9,695 nucleotides of DNA from Dehalococcoidia bacterium CG2_30_46_19 (GTDB lineage Bacteria > Chloroflexota > Dehalococcoidia > GIF9 > AB-539-J10): assembly GCA_001872925.1 (NCBI GenBank), contig MNYD01000028.1:1-9695 (forward strand), read 5' to 3'. Both the position numbers and the translations under genes were made by a program. Numbering within the stretch: position 1 is the stretch's first letter; each line of letters begins with the position of its first letter. This document shows positions 1-6,909 of this stretch, piece by piece. Under the pieces are notes generated by a model. It worked only from the letters and a program-made list of their open reading frames with translations. It searched no databases and had not been told where the DNA came from.

Positions 1-602
1 ATGCTGTAAGGAGACCGAGCTAAGCTGAAACCAGCAGCGAAATTCCTGATATACTCTAATACCGCGCCAGGGAAATAATTGTCAGCATCGACAAAGCCAA
101 CATATTCTTTCTTTGCCACTTTAGCCATAAGTAAGCCTATTACCATAGCTTCACTCTTCCCATCACGTATCAGCCCATCCTCTCCTAAGATATCATCATA
201 CCCCGCCTGCCTGGCAGCATCAGCAATGATAGGGTCTTTTTGATGTACAATGAAGGCATTGCGCATCGTATAGCGACAAATTTGATCCAGGGCATCCTTT
301 TCCATTCTAAACCTATCAATTCCTTCCTGCTGGCTATTCGATACCACTATAATCAAGCAATCATGTGGCACACCACTAATCACACCCTCAAACAACTTGA
401 GCTTTTCATCCTTAATTGGGATTACCACTGCCATTTTATCTTCAAAGTGTTTGATAGTATCTTCGTCTATCTTCATCACCCCCATGGCACCATGAAGAGG
501 CAGCTCACTTTTGAACCCCGAATCTAATGCGATAACCCGTTGTACCCCATTTATCCTTATCACACCAAAGCGCTCAGTATACCTCGGACTCTCAATAAAC
601 AT
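1..602 (-). CDS. mpgS: Mannosyl-3-phosphoglycerate synthase, N-terminal part (cut by left window edge)
   Basis: Translating the minus strand from ATG 602-600 gives 200 open codons running off the left edge. The start MFIESPRYTERFGVIRI, the block VIPIKDEKLKLFEGVISGVP, the segment HQKDPIIADAARQAGY, GEDGLIRDGKSEAM and the FVDADNYFPGAV block match GT55 mannosyl-3-phosphoglycerate synthases as I recall the Thermus protein. The DAD at about residues 172-174 is the metal/GDP-mannose binding DXD motif. The family transfers mannose from GDP-mannose to 3-phosphoglycerate in the cytoplasm; a phosphatase then yields the compatible solute mannosylglycerate. A strong GGAGG (plus-strand 607-611) lies four bases before the ATG, which fixes the start. 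In Dehalococcoides the synthase is fused to the phosphatase (MgsD). Whether this one is fused cannot be seen because the C-terminus is outside the window. The family call is firm. Confidence 0.93.
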   Translation of the reverse strand, partial: MFIESPRYTERFGVIRINGVQRVIALDSGFKSELPLHGAMGVMKIDEDTIKHFEDKMAVVIPIKDEKLKLFEGVISGVPHDCLIIVVSNSQQEGIDRFRMEKDALDQICRYTMRNAFIVHQKDPIIADAARQAGYDDILGEDGLIRDGKSEAMVIGLLMAKVAKKEYVGFVDADNYFPGAVLEYIRNFAAGFSLARSPYS

Positions 603-624
603 TCTTCCTCCGCCAATTAAAAGC

Positions 625-654
625 ATAATAACAGAGTTACTTGCTCGTTGACAA
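625..654 (-). promoter_or_regulatory. Predicted sigma-70 promoter of mpgS
   Basis: On the minus strand TTGTCA (654-649) and TATTAT (630-625) are separated by 18 bp. Each matches the consensus at five of six positions. The expected start point is near 618, giving a leader of about 15 nt that contains the GGAGG ribosome site. The -35 overlaps the -35 candidate of the divergent promoter on the other strand. Confidence 0.5.
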
Positions 655-676
655 ACTAGAGTATAATTAATAAGGT
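648..676 (+). promoter_or_regulatory. Possible promoter of the DUF503-helicase pair
   Basis: A perfect TTGACA (648-653) is followed after 17 bp by TAAGGT (671-676), a weak -10. A perfect TATAAT also occurs at 662-667, but only 8 bp after that -35, so it would need the poorer TTGCTC (641-646) at 15 bp. One of the two probably starts transcription toward 712. Which one cannot be decided by eye. Confidence 0.35.
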
Positions 677-711
677 TATTCCACAACAATAGCAAGTCAT
701 CTTCAGCAAAA

Positions 712-1005
712 ATGAATGTAGGTGTATGTCAAATACAGCTTCGCCTTCCTGAGAATCAATCCCTTAAAGGTAAACGTCGGGTGATTAAGTCTATCATCAC
801 CCGGTTACACAATAAGTTTAATATCGCCGTAGCGGAGGTTGACAATCAAGATTCCTGGCAACTAGCTACCCTGGGACTCACCTGCGTTAGCAACCACAGA
901 AGTTACGATAACGAAACTCTGTCCAATGCAATCAGATTTATCTCTCAAAACTACCCTGAACTAGAATTACTGAGTTCGAAGATAGAAATTTTCTCAGCTC
1001 CGTAA
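712..1005 (+). CDS. YlxP-like DUF503 family protein
   Basis: This is a 97-residue protein, the usual size of the DUF503 family. It carries the family's recognisable blocks: an opening strand MNVGVCQIQLRLPENQSLKGKRRVIKSI, then FNIAVAEVDNQDSWQLATLGL, and an acidic hydrophobic C-terminal strand. In Bacillus the homologue YlxP sits in the nusA-infB-rbfA translation operon, but its biochemical role is not established and that neighbourhood is absent here. No Shine-Dalgarno sequence is visible before the ATG (the bases upstream are CTTCAGCAAAA), so initiation is probably weak or non-canonical. Seven bases separate its stop from the helicase ATG, so the two are very likely co-transcribed. The family call is secure; function is not claimed. 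Confidence 0.88.
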   Translation: MNVGVCQIQLRLPENQSLKGKRRVIKSIITRLHNKFNIAVAEVDNQDSWQLATLGLTCVSNHRSYDNETLSNAIRFISQNYPELELLSSKIEIFSAP

Positions 1006-1012
1006 AGAGTTG

Positions 1013-3289
1013 ATGAATGCTATTGCTTTTCTCCATCATCTCAAAAGTCTTCCTAACTATAGACAGCAATTGGTTCACATTGAGCACATTCCTTCACAAG
1101 GCACCATCCCAGCTAAACTAGATAAGCTAAACATTGAGCCTGCCCTTAAAACACGACTCAAGTCATTAGGTATATCCTCACTTTACCGCCATCAAGTAAC
1201 AGCATTAAATGCCATTCTCGCTGGCGAGAATGTGATAATAGCCACACCCAGCGCCAGTGGAAAAACACTGTGTTACCATCTAGCCACGCTGGAGGCAATT
1301 TTAACCGATAAAAATAGCTGTGCTCTCTACCTCTTTCCTACCAAAGCCCTAGCTCAAGACCAATTATCCAGCTTGAAGGAAATAGCATGCCCTGACTTTC
1401 TTTCTGACGGAGCTATAGCCACATTTGATGGTGATACCCCCCAAGCAGAAAGAGCCAGCATAAAGAGGCAAGCCAGGATAGTGTTAACTAACCCGGATAT
1501 GCTCCATCTTGCCATTTTGCCCAATCATCAATCCTGGTACAGGCTATTTCGCCACCTCAGCTATATAGTGATTGACGAAGCTCACGTTTATCGGGGTATT
1601 TTCGGCTCCCATGCCGCCAATGTCATACGAAGATTGCGGCGAATCTGTGCTCTCTACGGCTCTAACCCCCGATTTATCTGCTGTTCTGCAACCATTGCCA
1701 ATCCCAAAGAACATGCCCGGAATCTAGTTGGGCTGCCATTCAAGGTAATCTCCGAAGATGGCTCGCCTCACGGAGAGAAATATTTTGCCTTTTGGAATCC
1801 ACCGATTATCGACGAGGCTAAGAGCACCAGGCGTAGTCCCAATAGTGAGGCATCTTTCCTTCTCAGTCAGCTAATTATGAAAAATATTCGCAGCCTTGTT
1901 TTCACACACACTCGTAAGTTAACCGAGCTGGTCTACATTTACACCCACCAGCAGCTATCACCTTTGCTCAGCTCAAAAATAAGCCCATACCGCGCAGGTT
2001 ACCTTCCAGAGACAAGACGGCAAATCGAATGCCAGTTTTTCAACGGCGAACTCCTTGGTTTGGTAGCCACAACAGCTCTAGAGCTAGGCATAGACATCGG
2101 TGATTTGGAAGCAACTGTGCTCACTGGCTACCCTGGAAGCATCGCCAGCGCTTGGCAGCAAGCAGGACGCAGCGGACGAACTACCGGCAGCTCCCTAAGC
2201 TTCCTTATTGCCCTAGATAACCCCCTTGACCAATACCTCATGCGGCATCCCGATTTCCTCTTCAGCAAGAACTTCGACAATGCCCTAATTAATCCCGATA
2301 ATACACACATCCTTCAACTTCATCTTTTATGCGCTGCCTGGGAAAAGCCTCTAGATAGCAGCGATGAAAACTTCTTTGGCGCTAACACTATAATGGAATT
2401 GGGCAGGTTAAAAGAGGAAGGCAAAGTAAGGGAAATCAAGAATAAATGGTATCTTTCCCCGAATATTGCTTACCCTGCCCAGGGGGTAAACATAAGGGCA
2501 ACATCGGGGAAAAATTACACCGTCGTTGACATTTCCCAGGGATGCCTGCTGGAGACGGTAGAGGAAAGTACCGCCTTTTCTCAAATACACCCTGGCGCTA
2601 TCTATCTCCACCAGGGCGAGTCTTATTTTATAGCTGACCTCGATTTAAACACCCATACTGCTATGGCAACGCCCACTTCAGTTGATTACTATACCCAAGC
2701 CAAGGAAATCACTGACCTCAGAGTTATGAAGGTAACCAGAGAAAAAGAACATAAAGGCATAAAAGTCTATCTAGGAAATGTAGATGTTACCACCACGGTA
2801 ATTGGCTTTAAGAAAAAGAAGCAATTCACCGAGGCAATTGTTGGAGAGGAGCCACTTGACTTACCAGCACAGAACTTTCCTACTAAGGCTCTATGGTTTG
2901 ACTTACCACGAAAAGCAATTGAAAGGATAACCAACGCCGGACTCGATTTCTACGGCGGATTGCATGCTTGCGAACACGCTTCCATCAGCATACTTCCTCT
3001 ATTTGCCCTCTGTGACCGAAACGATATTGGTGGTGTCTCCACGCTTTTTCATCCTGATACCGGGAAAGCGCAAATTTTTATCTACGATGCCTATCCCGGC
3101 GGCATTGGCATTGCCGAGAAAGGATTTGAGATGATAACCGAGCTATGGCAAGCCACCTTGAAGGTAATCGAAGAATGTCCCTGCTCAGATGGCTGCCCAT
3201 CCTGCATCCAATCGCCAAAGTGCGGCAACAATAATCAGCCACTGGATAAGAAGGCAGCGATAATATTGCTTCAGGAACTGACTGCATAG
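1013..3289 (+). CDS. DEAH-box ATP-dependent helicase with C-terminal DUF1998 zinc domain (MrfA/YprA/Hrq1-like)
   Basis: This is a 758-residue superfamily 2 DNA helicase. Motifs appear in order: a Q-like LYRHQVTAL; Walker A ATPSASGKT (77-85); Ia FPTKALAQDQ; Ib TNPDMLH; DEAH (188-191); III CSATIANP; IV LVFTHTRK; V TTALELGIDIGD; and VI QQAGRSGR (382-389). The C-terminal DUF1998/MZB region has HACEHA (about 651-656) and the cysteine cluster C722, C724, C728, C731, C737, the expected metal site. Length and domain order match Bacillus MrfA (YprA), a 3'-5' helicase acting in mitomycin-type DNA damage repair, and the Hrq1 helicases. That role is carried over from the family. ATG 1013 is preferred over TTG 1010, which immediately precedes it; a weak GAG lies three bases upstream. 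The usual T of the ATPTASGKT motif is S here, a conservative change. No MrfB-type exonuclease gene is in the window. Confidence 0.92.
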   Translation: MNAIAFLHHLKSLPNYRQQLVHIEHIPSQGTIPAKLDKLNIEPALKTRLKSLGISSLYRHQVTALNAILAGENVIIATPSASGKTLCYHLATLEAILTDKNSCALYLFPTKALAQDQLSSLKEIACPDFLSDGAIATFDGDTPQAERASIKRQARIVLTNPDMLHLAILPNHQSWYRLFRHLSYIVIDEAHVYRGIFGSHAANVIRRLRRICALYGSNPRFICCSATIANPKEHARNLVGLPFKVISEDGSPHGEKYFAFWNPPIIDEAKSTRRSPNSEASFLLSQLIMKNIRSLVFTHTRKLTELVYIYTHQQLSPLLSSKISPYRAGYLPETRRQIECQFFNGELLGLVATTALELGIDIGDLEATVLTGYPGSIASAWQQAGRSGRTTGSSLSFLIALDNPLDQYLMRHPDFLFSKNFDNALINPDNTHILQLHLLCAAWEKPLDSSDENFFGANTIMELGRLKEEGKVREIKNKWYLSPNIAYPAQGVNIRATSGKNYTVVDISQGCLLETVEESTAFSQIHPGAIYLHQGESYFIADLDLNTHTAMATPTSVDYYTQAKEITDLRVMKVTREKEHKGIKVYLGNVDVTTTVIGFKKKKQFTEAIVGEEPLDLPAQNFPTKALWFDLPRKAIERITNAGLDFYGGLHACEHASISILPLFALCDRNDIGGVSTLFHPDTGKAQIFIYDAYPGGIGIAEKGFEMITELWQATLKVIEECPCSDGCPSCIQSPKCGNNNQPLDKKAAIILLQELTA

Positions 3290-3302
3290 TATCCGGGCTA
3301 AT

Positions 3303-3317
3303 TGCAACATTGTTGCA
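3303..3317. promoter_or_regulatory. Predicted Zur/Fur-family operator (7-1-7 palindrome)
   Basis: TGCAACA-T-TGTTGCA is a perfect inverted repeat with 7-bp arms and one central base, the geometry of Fur/Zur/PerR operators. It overlaps the -35 box (3313-3318) of the promoter in front of the Fur-family gene, with its centre about 38 bp upstream of the expected start point. This is a good position for repression. Autoregulation is the natural reading. The sequence differs from Zur consensuses I know, so the binding specificity is inferred. Confidence 0.65.
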
Positions 3318-3341
3318 TTTAGTCTCCCATTCCAGTATAAT
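3313..3341 (+). promoter_or_regulatory. Predicted sigma-70 promoter of zur, giving a leaderless mRNA
   Basis: TTGCAT (3313-3318) and a perfect TATAAT (3336-3341) are separated by the ideal 17 bp. The expected start point, seven or eight bases after the -10, falls at 3348-3349, on the A of the zur ATG. No Shine-Dalgarno is present, which agrees with a leaderless transcript. Confidence 0.7.
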
Positions 3342-3348
3342 ATTACCC

Positions 3349-3795
3349 ATGGTTCAAGATTCAATTCAGGTTTTGCAGACTCAGGGGTATAAGGTAACCA
3401 AGCCTCGAAGGCAGGTGCTTGCGATTCTCAATGGGGCACAAAGACCGCTGTCGCCTTATGACATACAAAGGCTTCTGCGCCAGCAGGGCAAACATTTAAA
3501 CCACGTTACCATCTACCGCATACTCGACCTATTCTGCAGCCTCAATTTAGCTCACAAGTTATTATCAACTGGCGGGTTTGTGAAGTGTGTCCTAGGAGAC
3601 AAAGAAGGCTGCCACCGGTTTATGGTCTGCCACCGTTGCGGAACTCTTCAGGAGTTTGCTGATGAGGGACTGTGCCAAGAGGAAAATGAGTTCACCCGGA
3701 ACTTTGACTTTCATACTAAATATCACCTTTCCGAGTCATCAGGACTTTGTTCCAATTGCTATAGGAAGCAACACCAAAAGCAGGGAAACGCTTAA
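3349..3795 (+). CDS. zur: Zinc uptake regulator, Fur family (Zur-type)
   Basis: This 148-residue protein has the Fur fold order: a winged helix (about 1-75, recognition region HVTIYRILDLF at 52-62) and a dimerisation domain. The structural zinc site is C94/C97 and C134/C137, with the same 40-residue separation as C103 to C143 in E. coli Zur. The sensor ligands of E. coli Zur (H77, C88, H96, E111) have counterparts H69, C80, H89 and E102. The H-to-C spacing of 11 and the E at eight residues after the first structural cysteine are identical, and H89 is shifted slightly. The usual H-x-H before the structural CxxC is CHRF, which argues against a Fur iron sensor or PerR. The family represses zinc uptake genes when zinc is sufficient. 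A further in-frame TTG at 3310 lies inside the operator and is unlikely to be the start. It is followed after 21 bp by a membrane protein gene that is probably in the same operon. Confidence 0.82.
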   Translation: MVQDSIQVLQTQGYKVTKPRRQVLAILNGAQRPLSPYDIQRLLRQQGKHLNHVTIYRILDLFCSLNLAHKLLSTGGFVKCVLGDKEGCHRFMVCHRCGTLQEFADEGLCQEENEFTRNFDFHTKYHLSESSGLCSNCYRKQHQKQGNA

Positions 3796-3816
3796 CCGCA
3801 ATCCCATAAATAAAAG

Positions 3817-4467
3817 ATGCTTAAGAGAATAGCACAGGAACTCAGAAGACACGCTCCTTTCACTGCCCTTGGAGCCCTTACCGGAATTATCATCATGGTG
3901 ATAATAGTTTTGGGTAATGTTCCCCCTCAGATTTCCCAGACTGCTTTCTACACCTTACACCCACTCCATGTTGTGTTAAGCGCGCTGGTAACCACGGCGA
4001 TGTATGTGCGATATCGAAAGGCTAAAATTTGGGCGGTGATTTTAATCGGCTGGACAGGGTCAGTTGGAATAGCGACTCTAAGCGATGCCATAATCCCCTA
4101 CTTGAGCGGAGTTTTACTCCATGTCCCGATGGAGCTCGAGGTGCCATTTATTGAAATCTCTAAAATGCCCGTCATTGGAATTGAAACCTGGATAGTGGTA
4201 AACGGCGCGGCGCTTCTTGGCATCGGGCTTGGTTACTGGAAACAAACAACTAAGATACCACACTCTGGACATGTATTGGTGAGTACCTGGGCATCTTTAT
4301 TCTATCTTACCTCATTTGGAACAGCAGATTGGATTCACCTGCTTCCTTTCGTTTTCTTATTCTTATTTCTCGCCGTTTGGATTCCTTGCTGCACCAGCGA
4401 CATAGTTTATCCACTGTTATTCGTCAAAGAAGAAATGAGAGCATCCTTGCCTGATAATGACTACTAG
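3817..4467 (+). CDS. Unrecognised six-helix membrane protein with internal duplication, linked to zur
   Basis: I do not recognise the family of this 216-residue protein. It has a basic start (MLKRIAQELRRH) and about six hydrophobic segments, near 14-32, 48-64, 72-90, 122-141, 151-168 and 174-190. The halves resemble each other. HPLHVVLS (48-55) corresponds to HSGHVLVS (149-156), and SDAIIP (89-94) to SDIVYP (194-199), offsets of 101 and 105 residues. Each half therefore has three helices, an HxxHV motif at the start of the second helix and an SDxxxP at the end of the third. Such odd-numbered repeats are typical of transporters with inverted topology. Histidines and acids near the membrane (H48, H51, D90, H102, E106, E108, H149, H152, D171, H174, D195) and a CC pair (191-192) could bind metal. 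Position 21 bp behind zur suggests zinc transport or sensing; this is inference. The ATG has no good ribosome site. Confidence 0.8.
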   Translation: MLKRIAQELRRHAPFTALGALTGIIIMVIIVLGNVPPQISQTAFYTLHPLHVVLSALVTTAMYVRYRKAKIWAVILIGWTGSVGIATLSDAIIPYLSGVLLHVPMELEVPFIEISKMPVIGIETWIVVNGAALLGIGLGYWKQTTKIPHSGHVLVSTWASLFYLTSFGTADWIHLLPFVFLFLFLAVWIPCCTSDIVYPLLFVKEEMRASLPDNDY

Positions 4468-4485
4468 CTAAAGGTCAGCCATAAT

Positions 4486-4497
4486 TGTAATATTACA
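4486..4497. promoter_or_regulatory. Perfect 12-bp palindrome upstream of ftsY
   Basis: TGTAATATTACA is a perfect palindrome, and allowing one mismatched pair extends it to 18 bp (4483-4500) with AA/TT outer arms. It lies in the 57-bp gap between the membrane protein and ftsY. It could be a regulator site or an AT-rich promoter region. No convincing -35/-10 pair was found around it, and its sequence differs from the zur palindrome. Confidence 0.3.
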
Positions 4498-4524
4498 CTT
4501 CAATGATTCAATGTGAGGACCAGA

Positions 4525-5433
4525 TTGTCTGAGCAGCCAGGTAGAATTGAGCAGGGAGTGAGGCAAAGTAAAAAAGCCTGGTTTAGCAAGATAGCTCGTA
4601 TTTTTGACCGAGGTTCGCTTGGCGAAGAAATCTGGGATGAGCTGGAGGAGTTGCTTATTTTAGCTGATGTTGGCGTGGAAACTACGAACAAACTCATAGA
4701 TAGAGTCAAGCAACGAGTGAAAACGGATAAGCTTACCCAAACCTTTCAAATAAAGTCAGCTTTGAAGGCAGAGATGATAAATATGCTAGATATTCCACCC
4801 AAGCCAATCAATACTGACTCAGCATTTCAAGTCATTCTTGTAGTCGGAGTAAATGGCTCGGGTAAAACAACCAGCATTGCCAAGTTAGCTTATAGCTTCA
4901 CTTCACAAGGTAAAAAGGTTATCCTGGCAGCTGGTGACACCTTCAGAGCAGCAGCTATAGACCAACTAAGGTATTGGGGAGAGAAAACCGGCGCTACAAT
5001 TATTGCTCACCAGCCAGGCAGTGACCCCGGGGCAGTTGTCTTCGATGCTATCCAGGCAGCACGTAGCCGACACGCTCAAGCAGTTATTATCGATACTGCT
5101 GGTCGTCTCCACACCAAGTTTAACCTCATGGAAGAACTCAAAAAAATCAAGAAAGTTGCCGCTAAGCTTGACCCTGCAGCACCACACCAAGTTTTATTGG
5201 TATTGGACGCCACTACGGGGCAAAATGGCTTAACTCAGGCAAAATATTTTACTGAAGCTGTAGGTATAACCGGGATTTTCGTAGCTAAACTGGATAGCAC
5301 CGCCAAAGGAGGAATAATATTTGCTATTTGTCATGAACTAAACATACCTATCGTTTATATCGGCACTGGCGAAAAATTGGAGGATATGGCGCCGTTCAAT
5401 GCCGAAACTTTCATCAATGCTATTTTATCTTAA
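4525..5433 (+). CDS. ftsY: Signal recognition particle receptor FtsY
   Basis: This SRP-family GTPase binds Ffh-ribosome complexes at the membrane to deliver nascent membrane proteins to SecYEG. From TTG 4525 it has 302 residues. A helical N domain (about 10-90) contains FSKIARIFDRGSLGEEIWDELEELLI. The NG GTPase follows, with P-loop GVNGSGKTT (108-116), GDTFRAAAIDQL (137-148), DTAGR (190-194), DATTGQN (228-234), G4 AKLD (254-257, where TKLD is usual) and GTGE (280-283). The long acidic A domain of E. coli is absent, as in many bacteria. The start is uncertain: TTG 4525 has GAGGA (4515-4519) five bases upstream, whereas the in-frame GTG 4513 would overlap that site and has no ribosome site of its own. 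No terminator is seen before treT. Confidence 0.95.
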   Translation: MSEQPGRIEQGVRQSKKAWFSKIARIFDRGSLGEEIWDELEELLILADVGVETTNKLIDRVKQRVKTDKLTQTFQIKSALKAEMINMLDIPPKPINTDSAFQVILVVGVNGSGKTTSIAKLAYSFTSQGKKVILAAGDTFRAAAIDQLRYWGEKTGATIIAHQPGSDPGAVVFDAIQAARSRHAQAVIIDTAGRLHTKFNLMEELKKIKKVAAKLDPAAPHQVLLVLDATTGQNGLTQAKYFTEAVGITGIFVAKLDSTAKGGIIFAICHELNIPIVYIGTGEKLEDMAPFNAETFINAILS

Positions 5434-5502
5434 ATTCATTTCCGGTATTATTATCGTTTAACATTTTTGGCTACATCTTGTATGACTACAATGAGGAGTA
5501 AG

Positions 5503-6909
5503 ATGGAAACTCAGATAAAAGACATCGTTGAGCAGGCAGAGAAGAAACTGCCTTCGGGAAACGGAACTATGTATAGCCGCAGAGAGGGGATTCAGTCCCT
5601 TTCTGTATCCCCTTTACAAGATTATATCCCCATAGTGGGTGAAGAGAAGATAGAGAAACTGGAAAAACTTGCTCACAAACTCAGGGGGGTAAAGATATTA
5701 GAGGTCAACTCAACGGGAACAGGTGGCGGTGTAGCTGAGATGCTTTACTCCCAGGTGCCATTTTTGAATGCTCTGGGACTGGAGGATGAATGGAAGGTTA
5801 TGCGCGGGACCGAGCCTTTCTTCCGGGTAACTAAAACCATCCACAATCTATTGCAAGGAAAGAAAGGAATCCTCACGCTGGACATGACAAGGACATACTA
5901 CAATACGCTTAAAGAAAACGCCGACCTTTACTCCAAAGATTTCAGGGATTATGAGCCAGACATAGTGATTGTGCATGACCCCCAGCCGCTTGGTCTAGCT
6001 CGCTATTTAAAAAAGAAGGGACAGAAGTGGTTATGGAGGTTTCACATTGATGTGGATGTCGAGACATTGGAAGCCAATCCCGCTTTATGGGAGTTCATCA
6101 CGTTCTGGGCTAATTTTTATGATGCGGCAATATTCTCCGGCGTCCACTATGTTGTGGACTGTTGGCCACTACAGAAATACATAATTCCTCCGTTCATCGA
6201 CCCTCTCTCCAACAAGAACAAAGAATTAACCCAAAATGAAATTACACCGGTATTGGAGAAATATGAAATAGACCAGAACATACCCATACTGGCTCAGATA
6301 GGCAGATTTGACCCCTGGAAGGGAATTGATTTGACCATCCATGCCTACAGAATTGCCCGAAATGAAGAAAAATGCCAACTAATAATAGCTGGCAATATGG
6401 CTACGGATGACCCTGAAGGTGAAATAGTCTTCACACAGATATGCGAGAAAACGAAAGACGACCCTGATATTCACATTATCAAGCTTTCGAATGACCGGGA
6501 GGTCAATGCACTGGAGGTAAATGCCCTGCAACGAGCTGCTAGAGTGATACTGCAACCCTCTATTAAGGAAGGATTCGGACTGGTCATCACCGAAGCCATG
6601 TGGAAAAGGAAGCCGGTGATAACCAGAGAAGTAGGGGCAATTCCAATTCAGGTTACCAGTGGAGAGACTGGCTTCTTTGTCACTTCAGCAAAAAAGGCTG
6701 CCAGGAAGATAATCTACTTATTAAGAAACCCAAAAGAAGCCGAATTGGTGGGGGAGAAAGCCCATGAATATGTTAGACAACACTTCTTGATGCCCGATAG
6801 AGTAGCAGATTATTTAAGAATCGCTAATTATTTCGTCCGCGGTAAATTAGACACAGATTCCATAATTAGCTATCATCCGTGGTTCAAGATATCCAAAAGG
6901 AAGGGATAG
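5503..6909 (+). CDS. treT: Trehalose synthase TreT-type glycosyltransferase (GT4)
   Basis: This 468-residue GT-B enzyme closely follows the archaeal trehalose glycosyltransferring synthase TreT. Seen are STGTGGGVAEM (70-80), the VTKTIHNLLQG block, HDPQP (158-162), WLWRFHIDVD, PPFIDPLS, RFDPWKG (268-274), DDPEG, and the GT4 E-x7-E signature in KEGFGLVITEAMW (E356, E364). TreT makes trehalose in one reversible step from NDP-glucose and glucose, so the product is probably a compatible solute or storage sugar. The donor nucleotide cannot be read from sequence. The start is set at ATG 5503 because AGGAG (5494-5498) lies four bases upstream; earlier in-frame starts (TTG 5467, ATG 5482, ATG 5491) lack such a site. 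The stop codon abuts the lgt start codon with no gap. A five-residue duplication lies just before the donor-site loop (see the repeat at 6499). A related trehalose phosphorylase-like activity cannot be fully excluded. Confidence 0.87.
   Translation: METQIKDIVEQAEKKLPSGNGTMYSRREGIQSLSVSPLQDYIPIVGEEKIEKLEKLAHKLRGVKILEVNSTGTGGGVAEMLYSQVPFLNALGLEDEWKVMRGTEPFFRVTKTIHNLLQGKKGILTLDMTRTYYNTLKENADLYSKDFRDYEPDIVIVHDPQPLGLARYLKKKGQKWLWRFHIDVDVETLEANPALWEFITFWANFYDAAIFSGVHYVVDCWPLQKYIIPPFIDPLSNKNKELTQNEITPVLEKYEIDQNIPILAQIGRFDPWKGIDLTIHAYRIARNEEKCQLIIAGNMATDDPEGEIVFTQICEKTKDDPDIHIIKLSNDREVNALEVNALQRAARVILQPSIKEGFGLVITEAMWKRKPVITREVGAIPIQVTSGETGFFVTSAKKAARKIIYLLRNPKEAELVGEKAHEYVRQHFLMPDRVADYLRIANYFVRGKLDTDSIISYHPWFKISKRKG
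6499..6528 (+). repeat. 15-bp imperfect tandem duplication inside treT
   Basis: Two adjacent 15-bp units, GAGGTCAATGCACTG and GAGGTAAATGCCCTG, agree at 13 of 15 positions and encode EVNAL twice (EVNALEVNAL). Homologues as I remember them have this motif once before QRA. The differences are silent or synonymous, so the duplication is not brand new. Confidence 0.75.

Noticed and set aside
240..527. Open plus-strand frame of 95 codons
   Set aside because: It lies wholly inside the well-supported minus-strand mpgS reading frame and has no recognisable protein features.
2408..2611. Short minus-strand frames inside the helicase gene
   Set aside because: They are antisense shadows of conserved helicase codons, without a ribosome site or family resemblance.
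3310..3348. Upstream TTG start for zur
   Set aside because: It would place coding sequence over the palindrome, the -35 and the TATAAT box, and Fur-family proteins start near the ATG at 3349.
5467..5502. Upstream TTG/ATG starts for treT
   Set aside because: They lack a ribosome site, and the AGGAG belonging to ATG 5503 lies inside that extension.
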